Shown here one piece after another: positions 41,930 to 50,626 of a stretch of 64,000 bases of DNA. How positions within the stretch are numbered: position 1 is the first letter of the stretch; each line of letters starts with the position of its first letter. The stretch spans positions 62,001 to 126,000 of the forward strand of contig JAEWRW010000046.1 of NCBI GenBank assembly GCA_023398815.1, written 5' to 3'. The notes under the pieces were generated by a model, which saw only the letters and a program-made list of their open reading frames with translations, ran no database searches and was not told the DNA's origin. This stretch comes from Bacillota bacterium. GTDB taxonomy: Bacteria > Bacillota > Clostridia > Christensenellales > UMGS416. A program made the translations under genes and the position numbers.

Positions 41930-44368
41930 ATGCAGTACGGCCATTTTGATGACGCGCGCAAGGAGTACGTCATCACCACGCCCAAGACCCCCTACCCGTG
42001 GATCAACTACCTCGGGTCGCAGGAGTTCTTCGGCCTCATGAGCAACACCGCCGGCGGGTATGTCTTCTACAAGGACGCGCGCCTGCGGCGCATCACCCGC
42101 TACCGCTACAACACCACGCCGGTGGATTACGGCGGACGGTATTTCTACCTTTATGACAACGGCGACTACTGGACACCGGGTTGGATGCCGGTGCGCCGGG
42201 AGCTTGACCGCTACGAGTGCCGCCACGGCATGGGCTACACCCGCATCACCGGCGAGCGCGGCGGCGTGGAGGTCAGCCAGCTGACCTTCGTGCCCCTCCA
42301 CTTCAACGCCGAAATCCACGCCGTCACGGTGAAGAACAACACCAGCGCCCCCAAGGACGTGACGCTCTTCTCCTACGTCGAGTGGTGCCTGTGGAATGCG
42401 CTCGACGACATGACGAACTTCCAGCGCAACTTCAACACCGGCGAGGTGGAGGTCGAGCCCTCGATCCTCTACCACAAGACCGAGTACCGCGAGCGCCGTA
42501 ATCACTACGCGTTCTTCTCGGCCAACCGGCCCTATGACGGCTTTGACACCGACCGTGAAAGCTTCCTCGGGCTCTACAACGGCCCCGACAGCCCCGACGT
42601 GGTGGCCGCCGGCGCGTCCAAGAACTCGGTCGCCAGCGGCTGGTCGCCCATCGCGTCCCAGAGCTTCCGCCTGCACCTCGAGCCCGGCGAAGAAAAGCAG
42701 ATTCTCTTCACCCTAGGCTATGTGGAGAATGACGAGGCCGACAAGTGGGAGAAGCCCGGCATCATCAACAAGGCCAAGGCCCATGAGATGGCCGCCCGCT
42801 TCACCACCGCCGCCGATGTGGACACTGCCATGGCAGACCTGGCCGCCTACTGGGACGACCTGCTGGGCAAGTACGCCCTGCGCAGTGGTGACGACAAGCT
42901 CAACCGCATGGTCAACATCTGGAACCCCTACCAGTGCATGGTCACCTTCAACATGAGCCGCTCGGCCTCCTACTTTGAGAGCGGCATCGGCCGTGGCCTC
43001 GGGTTCCGCGATTCCAGCCAGGATCTGCTGGGCTTCGTCCACCAGATCCCCGAGCGGGCGCGGGAGCGCATCCTCGACATCGCCGCGACGCAGTTTGAGG
43101 ACGGCGGCGCCTACCACCAGTACCAGCCCCTCACCAAGAAGGGCAACTTCGACGTGGGCGGTGGCTTCAACGACGACCCGCTGTGGCTCATCCTGGGCAC
43201 GGCGGCCTACATCAAGGAGACCGGCGATTACAGCATCCTCGATGAGTCCGTCGCCTTTGACTGTGACCCCAAGAACGGCACCGCCTCGCTGCTGGAGCAC
43301 CTCAAGCGCTCGTTCTACCACGTTGTCAACAACCTGGGGCCCCATGGGCTGCCGCTCATCGGCCGGGCAGATTGGAACGACTGCCTGAACCTGAACTGCT
43401 TCTCCACCACGCCGGATGAGAGCTTCCAGACCTACGGCAACCCCGACGGGCGGGTGGCCGAGAGCGTGTTCATCGCCGGCATGTTCGTCTACATCGGGCC
43501 GGACTATGTGGAGCTGCTGCGCCGCAAGGGACTGGACGCCGAGGCTGCCGAGGCGCAAAAGCACATTGATCAGATGGTCAAGACCACCCTGGAGCACGGC
43601 TTTGACGGCGACTGGTTCCTGCGCGCCTACGACGCCAACGGCAACAAGGTTGGCAGCCGCGAGTGCGAGGAGGGCCAAATCTTCATCGAGCCCCAGGGCA
43701 TGTGCGTCATGGCCGGCATCGGCGTGCAGGAAGGCCTGGCCCAGAAGACGCTGGACAGCGTGAAGGAGCGGCTCGATTGCAAGTACGGCATCGTCATGAA
43801 CAACCCGGCATTCACCCGCTACCATGTGGAGCTGGGCGAGATCACCTCCTACCCCGGCGGGTACAAGGAGAACGCCGGCATCTTCTGCCACAACAACCCG
43901 TGGATCATGGCGGCGGAGACCGTCATTGGCCGCGGCGACCGCGCCTTCGAGTACTACGCCAAGATCGCCCCGGCCTACTTGGAGGACATCAGCGACATCC
44001 ACCGCACCGAGCCCTATGTCTACGCCCAGATGATCGCGGGCAAGGACGCCGTGCGCATGGGCGAGGCCAAGAACTCCTGGCTCACCGGCACGGCGGCCTG
44101 GAACTTCGTGGCCATCACCCAGTGGATCCTGGGCATCAAGCCGGGCTTCGACGGCCTGACGATTGACCCGTGCATCCCCGCCGACTGGGACGGCTTCACC
44201 GTGGAGCGTGTCTATCGCGGGGTCACCTACAAGATCGAGGTGAAGAACCCCAACCATGTGTGCAAGGGCGTGGGATCCGTCACCGTGGGCGGCAAGGCGG
44301 TTGCCGGTAACGTGCTGCCCGTCTTTGCCGAAGGCACGACCCACTCGGTCGTCGTCACGCTGGGCTAA
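41930..44368 (+). CDS. Cellobiose phosphorylase (GH94)
   Basis: An 812-residue inverting phosphorylase that splits cellobiose with phosphate into glucose 1-phosphate and glucose, saving ATP. The N-terminus MQYGHFDDARKEYVITTPKT and the segment PYPWINYLGSQEFFGL match characterised cellobiose phosphorylases closely. The catalytic acid is D481 in GRADWNDCLNL. The regions MVNIWNPYQCMVTFNMSRSA, GLGFRDSSQDLLGFVH and HNNPWIMAAETV are also conserved, favouring cellobiose over chitobiose. There is no signal peptide, so cellobiose must be imported first, and no transporter lies adjacent. AGGAGGG lies seven bases before the ATG. It is monocistronic with a strong terminator. Confidence 0.93.
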   Translation: MQYGHFDDARKEYVITTPKTPYPWINYLGSQEFFGLMSNTAGGYVFYKDARLRRITRYRYNTTPVDYGGRYFYLYDNGDYWTPGWMPVRRELDRYECRHGMGYTRITGERGGVEVSQLTFVPLHFNAEIHAVTVKNNTSAPKDVTLFSYVEWCLWNALDDMTNFQRNFNTGEVEVEPSILYHKTEYRERRNHYAFFSANRPYDGFDTDRESFLGLYNGPDSPDVVAAGASKNSVASGWSPIASQSFRLHLEPGEEKQILFTLGYVENDEADKWEKPGIINKAKAHEMAARFTTAADVDTAMADLAAYWDDLLGKYALRSGDDKLNRMVNIWNPYQCMVTFNMSRSASYFESGIGRGLGFRDSSQDLLGFVHQIPERARERILDIAATQFEDGGAYHQYQPLTKKGNFDVGGGFNDDPLWLILGTAAYIKETGDYSILDESVAFDCDPKNGTASLLEHLKRSFYHVVNNLGPHGLPLIGRADWNDCLNLNCFSTTPDESFQTYGNPDGRVAESVFIAGMFVYIGPDYVELLRRKGLDAEAAEAQKHIDQMVKTTLEHGFDGDWFLRAYDANGNKVGSRECEEGQIFIEPQGMCVMAGIGVQEGLAQKTLDSVKERLDCKYGIVMNNPAFTRYHVELGEITSYPGGYKENAGIFCHNNPWIMAAETVIGRGDRAFEYYAKIAPAYLEDISDIHRTEPYVYAQMIAGKDAVRMGEAKNSWLTGTAAWNFVAITQWILGIKPGFDGLTIDPCIPADWDGFTVERVYRGVTYKIEVKNPNHVCKGVGSVTVGGKAVAGNVLPVFAEGTTHSVVVTLG

Positions 44369-44410
44369 CCAGGCAATCACGATTCGAGCACCCAACACCT
44401 GTACCAACAA

Positions 44411-44442
44411 AATCGTCCGGCGGCACCGTCCACCGGACGATT
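44411..44442 (+). terminator. Terminator after the cellobiose phosphorylase gene
   Basis: Stem AATCGTCCGG with CCGGACGATT around a 12-base loop, followed by TCTTGTCTT, 42 bases after the stop. The rest of 44443-44675 before the ger operon has no recognisable gene; a sigma-G type promoter is expected there but none could be picked with confidence. Confidence 0.8.
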
Positions 44443-44675
44443 TCTTGTCTTCAGGCTTTTCTGCACCTGCAGTCCTGGCCCGGCATTCGCGTTACTCCCG
44501 GCTATGGCTGGCGGCGGGCTTATCGGTTCATGTTTCTCATTGTTTCCAGCACACAGTCCCACGCTTCCAGCCAAATTCCATGTCTTCATAGTGCTGGCTT
44601 GCGCCATGCTTCTCCACCGCATTTTTTCCAGCGGGTCTGGGCAATGTAACCGCAAAGGAAACGAGGTGCGGCACG

Positions 44676-46208
44676 TTGAACTGGTTCCAGCGTCTCTTTT
44701 GCCGACGGCAAAGGCCCAAACAGCAACCCCAGGGGCAGCAAGGTGCAAGCGCCCCCACCCCGCCCGACCAACCGCCCGCCTGCCGTCAGGATTTTCTGGA
44801 TTTGTTCCAAGGGGATGACACGTTCATCACCCGCCCGGTGCAGTGCGGGGACTTTGCGTGTTGCATCGCCTTCATCGACGGCATGGTGAACAACCAGATC
44901 ATCAACCGCAACATTGTAGTGCCCTTGGTGGAATCCCACCCGGAGAAGGGCACGGACATCAAAGATTGGATTGAAAAGCACAGCGTAAACATCAATGAAA
45001 TGAAGCATGTCACCGAGATCAACGACATGCTGAGCGGCGTGCTGAGCGGCGACACCGTGCTCTTTGCCCAGGGCATGGAGGGCGCCTTTGTGCTCAACAC
45101 CAAAGGGTTCACCTCGCGCTCCATCATGGAGCCGGAGCTGGAAAAGGTGACTCGCGGCTCCCATGATGGCTTTACGGAGCCGATCATGGTAAACCTGTCG
45201 CTCATTCGTCGCAGGCTGCAAACGTCGGATCTCAAGATGAAAATGCGCAAACTGGGCACCCGCAGCAACACAAAGGTGTGCATTGTCTACCTGGATTCCC
45301 TGGTGAACAAGGCTGTGGTGGACGACCTGAACAAGCGGCTGGACAAAATCAATATCGACGGAATACTGGCCAGCAACTACATTGAAGAGCTGATGACCGA
45401 CAATAAGTACTCGCTCTTTCGCACCATTGGCTTTACCGAGCGGCCGGACACCCTCTGCTCCCGGCTGCTGGAGGGGCGCGTAGCCCTCATCGTGGACAAC
45501 ACCCCCGCAGCGCTGACCGTGCCCTTCCTCTTCATCGAATACTTCCAGTCAGCGCAGGACTACTTCGAGCAATTCTACACCGGCACGCTGGGCCGCTTGA
45601 TGCGCATCGCAGGCTTCCTGTTTACGATCATCATCCCCGGATTCTACGTAGCGCTGGTGACCCAACACCAGGAGATGATCCCTTCGGGCTTGCTGCTTGC
45701 CATCAACGCGGCACGCCAACAGGTGCCGCTGCCCACGCTCATTGAGACGATCGTGTTGCTCTTTGCCTTCGACCTGCTGCGGGAGTCCGGCACCCGCCTG
45801 CCTTCCTATCTGGGGCAGTCCCTCTCCATCGTCGGCGGTCTTGTCATTGGCCAGGCGGCGGTACAGGCCCGGCTCATCAGCGCGCCGGTCGTCATCGTCG
45901 TCGCCTTCACGGGCATCACAAGCCTGATCGTGCCCAAGCTCAACACCCCGGCCATGGTCTTGCGTGTCGTCTTTATCGTGCTGGCCCATTTTTACGGTCT
46001 GTTTGGGGTTGCATTCGGCCTAATTGGCATGCTCTTGCATTTGCTGAGCGTTCAATCCTTCGGCGTCCCCTATCTCCAGGGGTTGATGCCGCTGAACTTG
46101 CAAGACGCGAAAGACACGGCGGTTCGCGCGCCATGGTGGTTGATGAAACTTCGTCCGAGGAAGATTTCCACACAGGACAATGTGCGTCTGGGGGATGATG
46201 ATGTATGA
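44676..46208 (+). CDS. Spore germination receptor A subunit (GerA family)
   Basis: A 510-residue inner spore membrane protein. The soluble N-terminal domain (FITRPVQCGDFACCIAFIDG, then IIMEPELEKVTRG-type MEPELEKVTRGSHDGFTEP and NTKVCIVYLDSLVNKAVVDD) is followed by four to five helices from about residue 305 (LMRIAGFLFTIIIPGFYVAL, LSIVGGLVIGQAAVQARLIS). This is the Pfam GerA layout that forms the germinant channel/sensor complex with B and C subunits. Initiation is at TTG (44676-44678) with GAGGTG seven bases upstream. It is first in a five-gene ger operon, and its end overlaps gerC. Confidence 0.93.
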   Translation: MNWFQRLFCRRQRPKQQPQGQQGASAPTPPDQPPACRQDFLDLFQGDDTFITRPVQCGDFACCIAFIDGMVNNQIINRNIVVPLVESHPEKGTDIKDWIEKHSVNINEMKHVTEINDMLSGVLSGDTVLFAQGMEGAFVLNTKGFTSRSIMEPELEKVTRGSHDGFTEPIMVNLSLIRRRLQTSDLKMKMRKLGTRSNTKVCIVYLDSLVNKAVVDDLNKRLDKINIDGILASNYIEELMTDNKYSLFRTIGFTERPDTLCSRLLEGRVALIVDNTPAALTVPFLFIEYFQSAQDYFEQFYTGTLGRLMRIAGFLFTIIIPGFYVALVTQHQEMIPSGLLLAINAARQQVPLPTLIETIVLLFAFDLLRESGTRLPSYLGQSLSIVGGLVIGQAAVQARLISAPVVIVVAFTGITSLIVPKLNTPAMVLRVVFIVLAHFYGLFGVAFGLIGMLLHLLSVQSFGVPYLQGLMPLNLQDAKDTAVRAPWWLMKLRPRKISTQDNVRLGDDDV

Positions 46209-47374
46209 AGAGGGCACTGCGGCTGTTGTGTGCAATCATTGCCACGCTACTTTTCCTGAGCGCATCGAGCTGCACAAACATCAACTACAACGAACCGGAA
46301 GACCTGCAGTTCGTGGCTGGAATGGCCATCGATCGGCTGCCGGACGGGCAGATGCAGGTCACCGTGGAACTGGAAAACACCAAGGGTGGGGAGAACCCGG
46401 AGCTGCAGGCAAAGTACCTGGTGATGAAAGGTGCAAACGTTGTGGATGCGGCACGAAACAGCCTTACCTTAACGGACAAAACACTCTACTGGAACCATAT
46501 GGATCTGGTGATTGTCAGCGAAGAGGTGGCTCAAAAATACCTGACGGAAGTACTGGATACCCTAATCCGCATGTACAACATCAACATGAGCCTTACGGTA
46601 GCCGTATCCAAGATGCCAACCGCCAAAGAAATTCTGATGAACCAAGGGACACCGGAAGAAACCCTGCTGAGCAGCGACGTCATTGTCAACTCACTGCGCA
46701 TACAGAAGCGCCTGGGTAAAGCACCGCTGATCAAGCTTTTTGAGTTTTATGACGATGCGATGGACGAAGGACGATCGGGCTACCTGCCGACCGTCTCCAT
46801 CTACAGCGATCTCGAAAACACGCTACAGATCTCCGGCAGCGCCGTGTTCAATGGAATCTGGCTGGCCGGGTACCTGGATGATGAAGAGACCAAAACCATG
46901 CTCCTTCTGCTTGACCAGCAAAAGCTGCTCAGCTATGCCCTGCCGGCCAGCCCAACCGGGGCTTATAGCAACGCATCCATCGATCTCATGCCGGATAAAG
47001 TGACCATAAAACCGAGCTATGCCAATGGAAAAGCCTCGGTTGATATCAAAATTGTCGCCGATGTGTCCTTAATGGCCATCAACGGTGCCAGCGAAGACAA
47101 TAGCCACCAGGAAGCGCTGATCGAGGACCTGCTTCGCAACACCGCCATGATGCTGGAGAGAAACGCCTACTCCCTGATTGACAAAACAAGAACCATGAAC
47201 AGCGCCGATGTTTTGGGTGTTGGTGCCACATACAAAGACAAGCACGGCCAGGAGTGGAAGCAGATTGGCAGCCAATGGCGGGACCTTTACAAGGACATGG
47301 ACGTAACGGTCAGCGCGAAACTGCGGCTGCGCAACACCGGGCTCATTCAGGCGCCTGCCAAATACGGAGACTAA
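46205..47374 (+). CDS. Spore germination lipoprotein C subunit (Ger(x)C family)
   Basis: A 389-residue lipoprotein. The signal sequence MKRALRLLCAIIATLLFLS ends in lipobox SASSC with C23. Domain 1 begins DLQFVAGMAIDRLPDGQMQV, domain 2 has LDTLIRMYNINMSLTVAVSK, and the C-terminal domain ends KMDVTVSAKLRLR-like DMDVTVSAKLRLRNTG, the usual Ger(x)C layout. Its ATG overlaps the gerA stop (46205-46208, ATGA), which indicates coupled, near-stoichiometric translation. It sits on the outer face of the inner spore membrane. Confidence 0.93.
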   Translation: MKRALRLLCAIIATLLFLSASSCTNINYNEPEDLQFVAGMAIDRLPDGQMQVTVELENTKGGENPELQAKYLVMKGANVVDAARNSLTLTDKTLYWNHMDLVIVSEEVAQKYLTEVLDTLIRMYNINMSLTVAVSKMPTAKEILMNQGTPEETLLSSDVIVNSLRIQKRLGKAPLIKLFEFYDDAMDEGRSGYLPTVSIYSDLENTLQISGSAVFNGIWLAGYLDDEETKTMLLLLDQQKLLSYALPASPTGAYSNASIDLMPDKVTIKPSYANGKASVDIKIVADVSLMAINGASEDNSHQEALIEDLLRNTAMMLERNAYSLIDKTRTMNSADVLGVGATYKDKHGQEWKQIGSQWRDLYKDMDVTVSAKLRLRNTGLIQAPAKYGD

Positions 47375-47386
47375 GGAGGCAAAACC

Positions 47387-47608
47387 ATGCAACTGTTCTT
47401 ATATATCCTTGCCCCCGTATTGTTCTTTGGCCTGCAGGATCTGGTGCCTTCCATCAAGGCAAAAAACTGGAAGCACACCTATCTCTACATCGGCCTATCC
47501 ACCGTGTTGCTGGTGCTGGTTGTGCTGCTGGCCAACGGCGTGGAAATCCCCAGTCCAAACGAACCAATTAGAAAGGCCGTGCAATTCTTTGTCGGCCCGC
47601 TGGAGTGA
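47387..47608 (+). CDS. Small two-helix D-type germinant-receptor subunit
   Basis: A 73-residue protein with two hydrophobic helices (LFLYILAPVLFFGLQDLV, about 3-20, and TYLYIGLSTVLLVLVVLLAN, about 31-50) and a short polar tail. Some Bacillus and Clostridium ger operons carry such a 2-TM D gene that modulates receptor activity. Its location between gerC and the first gerB-type gene fits that role. GGAGG precedes the ATG, and the stop lies five bases before the next start. Assignment rests on topology and context. Confidence 0.75.
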   Translation: MQLFLYILAPVLFFGLQDLVPSIKAKNWKHTYLYIGLSTVLLVLVVLLANGVEIPSPNEPIRKAVQFFVGPLE

Positions 47609-47613
47609 GGCTT

Positions 47614-48783
47614 ATGCAAGACACACGAATCAGCCCACGGCAAGCCTTTTGTGTTCTGGTTCTGTTTCTGGTCGGTTCCACGATCATCGTGACACCGGGC
47701 AAGGTGGCCATACGAGACATTTGGCTTGCCGTCATAGGCTCCTTTCTGCTTGCCTTGCCGCTGGCAGTGCTCTACATCAAAACAATCAAACTCACTCACG
47801 CCGATTTTTATGACATGCAGATCGAGTTTCTGGGGCCGGTCTTCGGTCGCATTTCCATTGCGCTCTTTTCCTGGTTTGGGTTCCACATCGGTTCCATCAT
47901 CCTTCGTGAATACACGGAGTTCATACAAATCGACGCCTTTCCCCATCTGGAGCAATATGTCTTTGCCATCCCGCTTACGTTGCTCAGCATCTGGTGCATC
48001 CGCTCCGGAATCCACAATCTAGGGCACTTCTGCCTGTTGGCCATGCCCGTTACCATCTTTCTCTTGACCGTAAACACGCTGTTCTCCATCAACAACTGGA
48101 ACGTCGCCAACTTGGAGCCTATCCTTTACGATGGAATAAAGCCGATTGTAAAGGGCTCATTGGAACTCTTGACCATTCCATTCCTGGAGGTACCCATGGT
48201 GCTCGCATTCTGCCAGCCAATGACGAACACAAAAAAAATGACAAGATGGTTTATCGGTGCGTATGCGCTCGCGGCCTTGGTTTTGATGTTGATCTACACC
48301 AGGAACATGATGGTGCTGGGCGATACCCTGGTGGAGAAATACTATTTCCCGTCCTATGAGGTCGTAAAGTTGGCCAGCATCGGAAGGTTCATTGAAGGGC
48401 TACAGGTCTTGGCCGCGGTCGTCATCATGATCGGTTATTACGCCAAAATCACGGTCTTCCTCTATGCCGCAACGTTCGGGGTGGGTAAACTGCTGAAAAT
48501 GTCGACGAAATCGCTGGCCGCTCCTGTTGGTTTGCTCTTTATGGCACTGTCACTCTTTGTGACAAAGGACACGCCAGACCTGCTCCGTTGGGTGCAGGAT
48601 GTCTTCACACCTTATGCGGTACCCATAGGGTTGCTGCTTCCCCTGATTCTATGGATAGCCGGCACGTGGAAGGAAAAAAAGCGCCGGCGCAACGCACAAC
48701 CGGAAGCGGCAGAAACAAATCCCGATCAAGGCGGGGGACAAGGCAGTACGCCGGAGGAAACCCGGCCAGAAGCAGGAGCTTGA
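47614..48783 (+). CDS. Spore germination permease, B subunit 1 (GerB family)
   Basis: A 389-residue amino-acid-permease-fold protein with about ten helices. It begins with the GerB pattern ISPRQAFCVLVLFLVGSTII and VTPGKVAIRDIWLAVIG, with YFPSYEVVKLASIGRFIEGL in the middle. B subunits bind the germinant. The tail (KEKKRRRNAQPEAAETNPDQ onward) is hydrophilic. The ATG at 47614 is preferred over the in-frame GTG at 47605, which lies inside the preceding stop region. A second B-type gene follows two bases after its stop. Confidence 0.92.
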   Translation: MQDTRISPRQAFCVLVLFLVGSTIIVTPGKVAIRDIWLAVIGSFLLALPLAVLYIKTIKLTHADFYDMQIEFLGPVFGRISIALFSWFGFHIGSIILREYTEFIQIDAFPHLEQYVFAIPLTLLSIWCIRSGIHNLGHFCLLAMPVTIFLLTVNTLFSINNWNVANLEPILYDGIKPIVKGSLELLTIPFLEVPMVLAFCQPMTNTKKMTRWFIGAYALAALVLMLIYTRNMMVLGDTLVEKYYFPSYEVVKLASIGRFIEGLQVLAAVVIMIGYYAKITVFLYAATFGVGKLLKMSTKSLAAPVGLLFMALSLFVTKDTPDLLRWVQDVFTPYAVPIGLLLPLILWIAGTWKEKKRRRNAQPEAAETNPDQGGGQGSTPEETRPEAGA

Positions 48784-48784
48784 A

Positions 48785-49948
48785 ATGGGCGAGGGAAAAG
48801 TCAGCATACGGCAAGGATACAGCCTGCTCATCCTTTTTTTGATTGGCACAACCACTGTGATGGTGCCCGGCAGAGAAGCCAACCGCGAATTATGGCTGGC
48901 TGTGCCGATGGCCTTCCTCATGGCGGTGCCATTCGCGCTGCTCTTTGGCCGCCTCCTGCAGCTGTACCCAGACAAAAACCTCTTTGACATGCAGCGGGAA
49001 CTCTTTGGCCCTGTACTGGGCACGGTTTCTTCCGTCCTTTTTATCGTTTTGGGGTTTCATCTTGGTGCACTGGTCATACGAAACTTCACGGAGTTCATAC
49101 AGCTTGTGTCCATGGTTTCATTGCCGCTGTACTATTATGCAGTGCCGATGGGTATTGTGAGCATCTGGTGCCTGCGGGCACAAATCGGCACCTTGCGACG
49201 GGGCACTGTCATTGTTGCACCTATCATTATAACATTGTTGATCGTTAATATTTTCAGTTCCGTGAATATTTGGGAAACCACGAACCTCAAACCCTTTCTG
49301 GAAGACGGCATCTGGCCGGTCGTGCGGGAAGCAACCGGTATCTGGGCTTTTCCCTTTTTGGAGACCGTTTTGCTCACCTTCGCACTCAAGCCCTTGAGCT
49401 ACCCGAAGATGGGGCCGCGCATGCTTTTGGTTTCCTTTGGGTTTGTGGCCATATTGCTGACATTAAGCAACTTCCGCAACATCATGACCCTGGGGCATGA
49501 GCAAATGAACAAGTACTACTTCCCCTCCTACCAGGTTGTCAGCCTCGTGAATGTGGCGGACTTTCTGCAGGGCATACAGGTCCTCATTATCGTCCTGTTT
49601 CTCGTTGGCGGCTTTGCTAAAATCTCTTCCTGCCTCTATGTGGCGACATTGGGCTTGGCCAAGCTTACCGGCCAACACTACAAATCATTGGTTGCGCCCG
49701 TGGGGATTCTGATGACCGTGTTCTCGCTGTTTGTAGTAGATGACCTTGTGGATATGTTCGACTTTGCTGCTGTGTATTACAAGTATTACATCATCCCGGT
49801 GGGTGTGGTGCTGCCGCTGCTGCTGTGGGTGGTGGCGGAGGTCAAAACCCGGAAACAGGCCAAGCTGCAGGTAACAAAAGAGGTGCAGCAAGGGCAACCT
49901 GCTGCACCAACGAAACCACTGCCCACGGAGAATGGGCAGGAAAGCTAA
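48785..49948 (+). CDS. Spore germination permease, B subunit 2 (GerB family)
   Basis: A 387-residue paralogue of the preceding gene. It shares order and motifs: VSIRQGYSLLILFLIGTTTV, MVPGREANRELWLAVPMAF, LFDMQRELFGPVLGTVSSVL and YYFPSYQVVSLVNVADFLQG. The two are clearly homologous but well diverged, so the duplication is not recent. The two permeases may bind different germinants with shared A and C subunits. It starts two bases after the previous stop and its end overlaps the convergent GyrI-like gene by four bases. Confidence 0.92.
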   Translation: MGEGKVSIRQGYSLLILFLIGTTTVMVPGREANRELWLAVPMAFLMAVPFALLFGRLLQLYPDKNLFDMQRELFGPVLGTVSSVLFIVLGFHLGALVIRNFTEFIQLVSMVSLPLYYYAVPMGIVSIWCLRAQIGTLRRGTVIVAPIIITLLIVNIFSSVNIWETTNLKPFLEDGIWPVVREATGIWAFPFLETVLLTFALKPLSYPKMGPRMLLVSFGFVAILLTLSNFRNIMTLGHEQMNKYYFPSYQVVSLVNVADFLQGIQVLIIVLFLVGGFAKISSCLYVATLGLAKLTGQHYKSLVAPVGILMTVFSLFVVDDLVDMFDFAAVYYKYYIIPVGVVLPLLLWVVAEVKTRKQAKLQVTKEVQQGQPAAPTKPLPTENGQES

Positions 49949-50421
49949 TACCGCTCGATGGGGAAATAAAGCTCCAGCCGGTCGGGGGCATCAGCATGAT
50001 AATGCTCGTGCACAGCCCCGACCAGGCTGTGGCCGCGGGCAGGCAGTTCGTGGCTCAGCAGGGTCTGAAACACCTCGCCATAAGTCTGCTGGGTACACTC
50101 GGCCACAAGGTACCGCTGGGCCGGGATGCGCCACAGCGTCCACCCCGCCGGCGGCACGGTGTCTGCCTCCACCTCACACCCGGCCAGGTAGAGCCCCTCC
50201 TGCCCCCAGGGCAGGAAGCGGCCCTCCACGTCGCTCATCGCGCCCCAGAGGCCGGCAAGGCTGCCATCCTGCCCGTGCAGTGCCAGCGGTGCAATCTCCC
50301 CAAAGCGCTCGTTGGCACGCTGCCACAGCGGGGCAATCCACGCCGGGCCTTCGTCCGCTGGCCCTCTTCCCAGTTGGCCCAGCACACAAAAAGCGGGCAA
50401 TGTCTCCTCACGCATGTTCAT
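49945..50421 (-). CDS. GyrI-like small-molecule-binding domain protein
   Basis: A 158-residue protein with the AraC effector-binding/GyrI-like fold. The N-terminal EETLPAFCVLGQLGRG strand, the central WGAMSD and AGCEVEAD segments, the WTLWRIPAQRYLVAEC strand and the end HEHYHADAPDRLELYFPIER are typical of stand-alone SOUL/GyrI-like proteins. The end matches the family pattern D-x-x-L-E-L-x-x-P-I. No DNA-binding domain is present. Relatives bind hydrophobic or cationic compounds and may act in resistance. GGAGGAG precedes the start. Confidence 0.78.
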   Translation of the reverse strand: MNMREETLPAFCVLGQLGRGPADEGPAWIAPLWQRANERFGEIAPLALHGQDGSLAGLWGAMSDVEGRFLPWGQEGLYLAGCEVEADTVPPAGWTLWRIPAQRYLVAECTQQTYGEVFQTLLSHELPARGHSLVGAVHEHYHADAPDRLELYFPIERY

Positions 50422-50626
50422 TCCTCACTCCTCCTCCATTTTATACCAGCATAGCATGGCATTGTTGCCAACAGCATGTCAATGTACCCAAAGATTTTAC
50501 ACAATCCTTGTCGTTCGTTTTGAAATCATGCGGTGAAACCGTCCTCCACCTGTGGTAGAATAAAGTATTCATCATACACAATCTTAGACTATCGTTTGGA
50601 GGGATGGCGGCACGGGCCGCGCGCAC

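Noticed and set aside
44443..44675. Sigma-G promoter for the ger operon
   Set aside because: A sporulation promoter is expected, but no pair of -35 and -10 elements with proper spacing could be singled out by eye.
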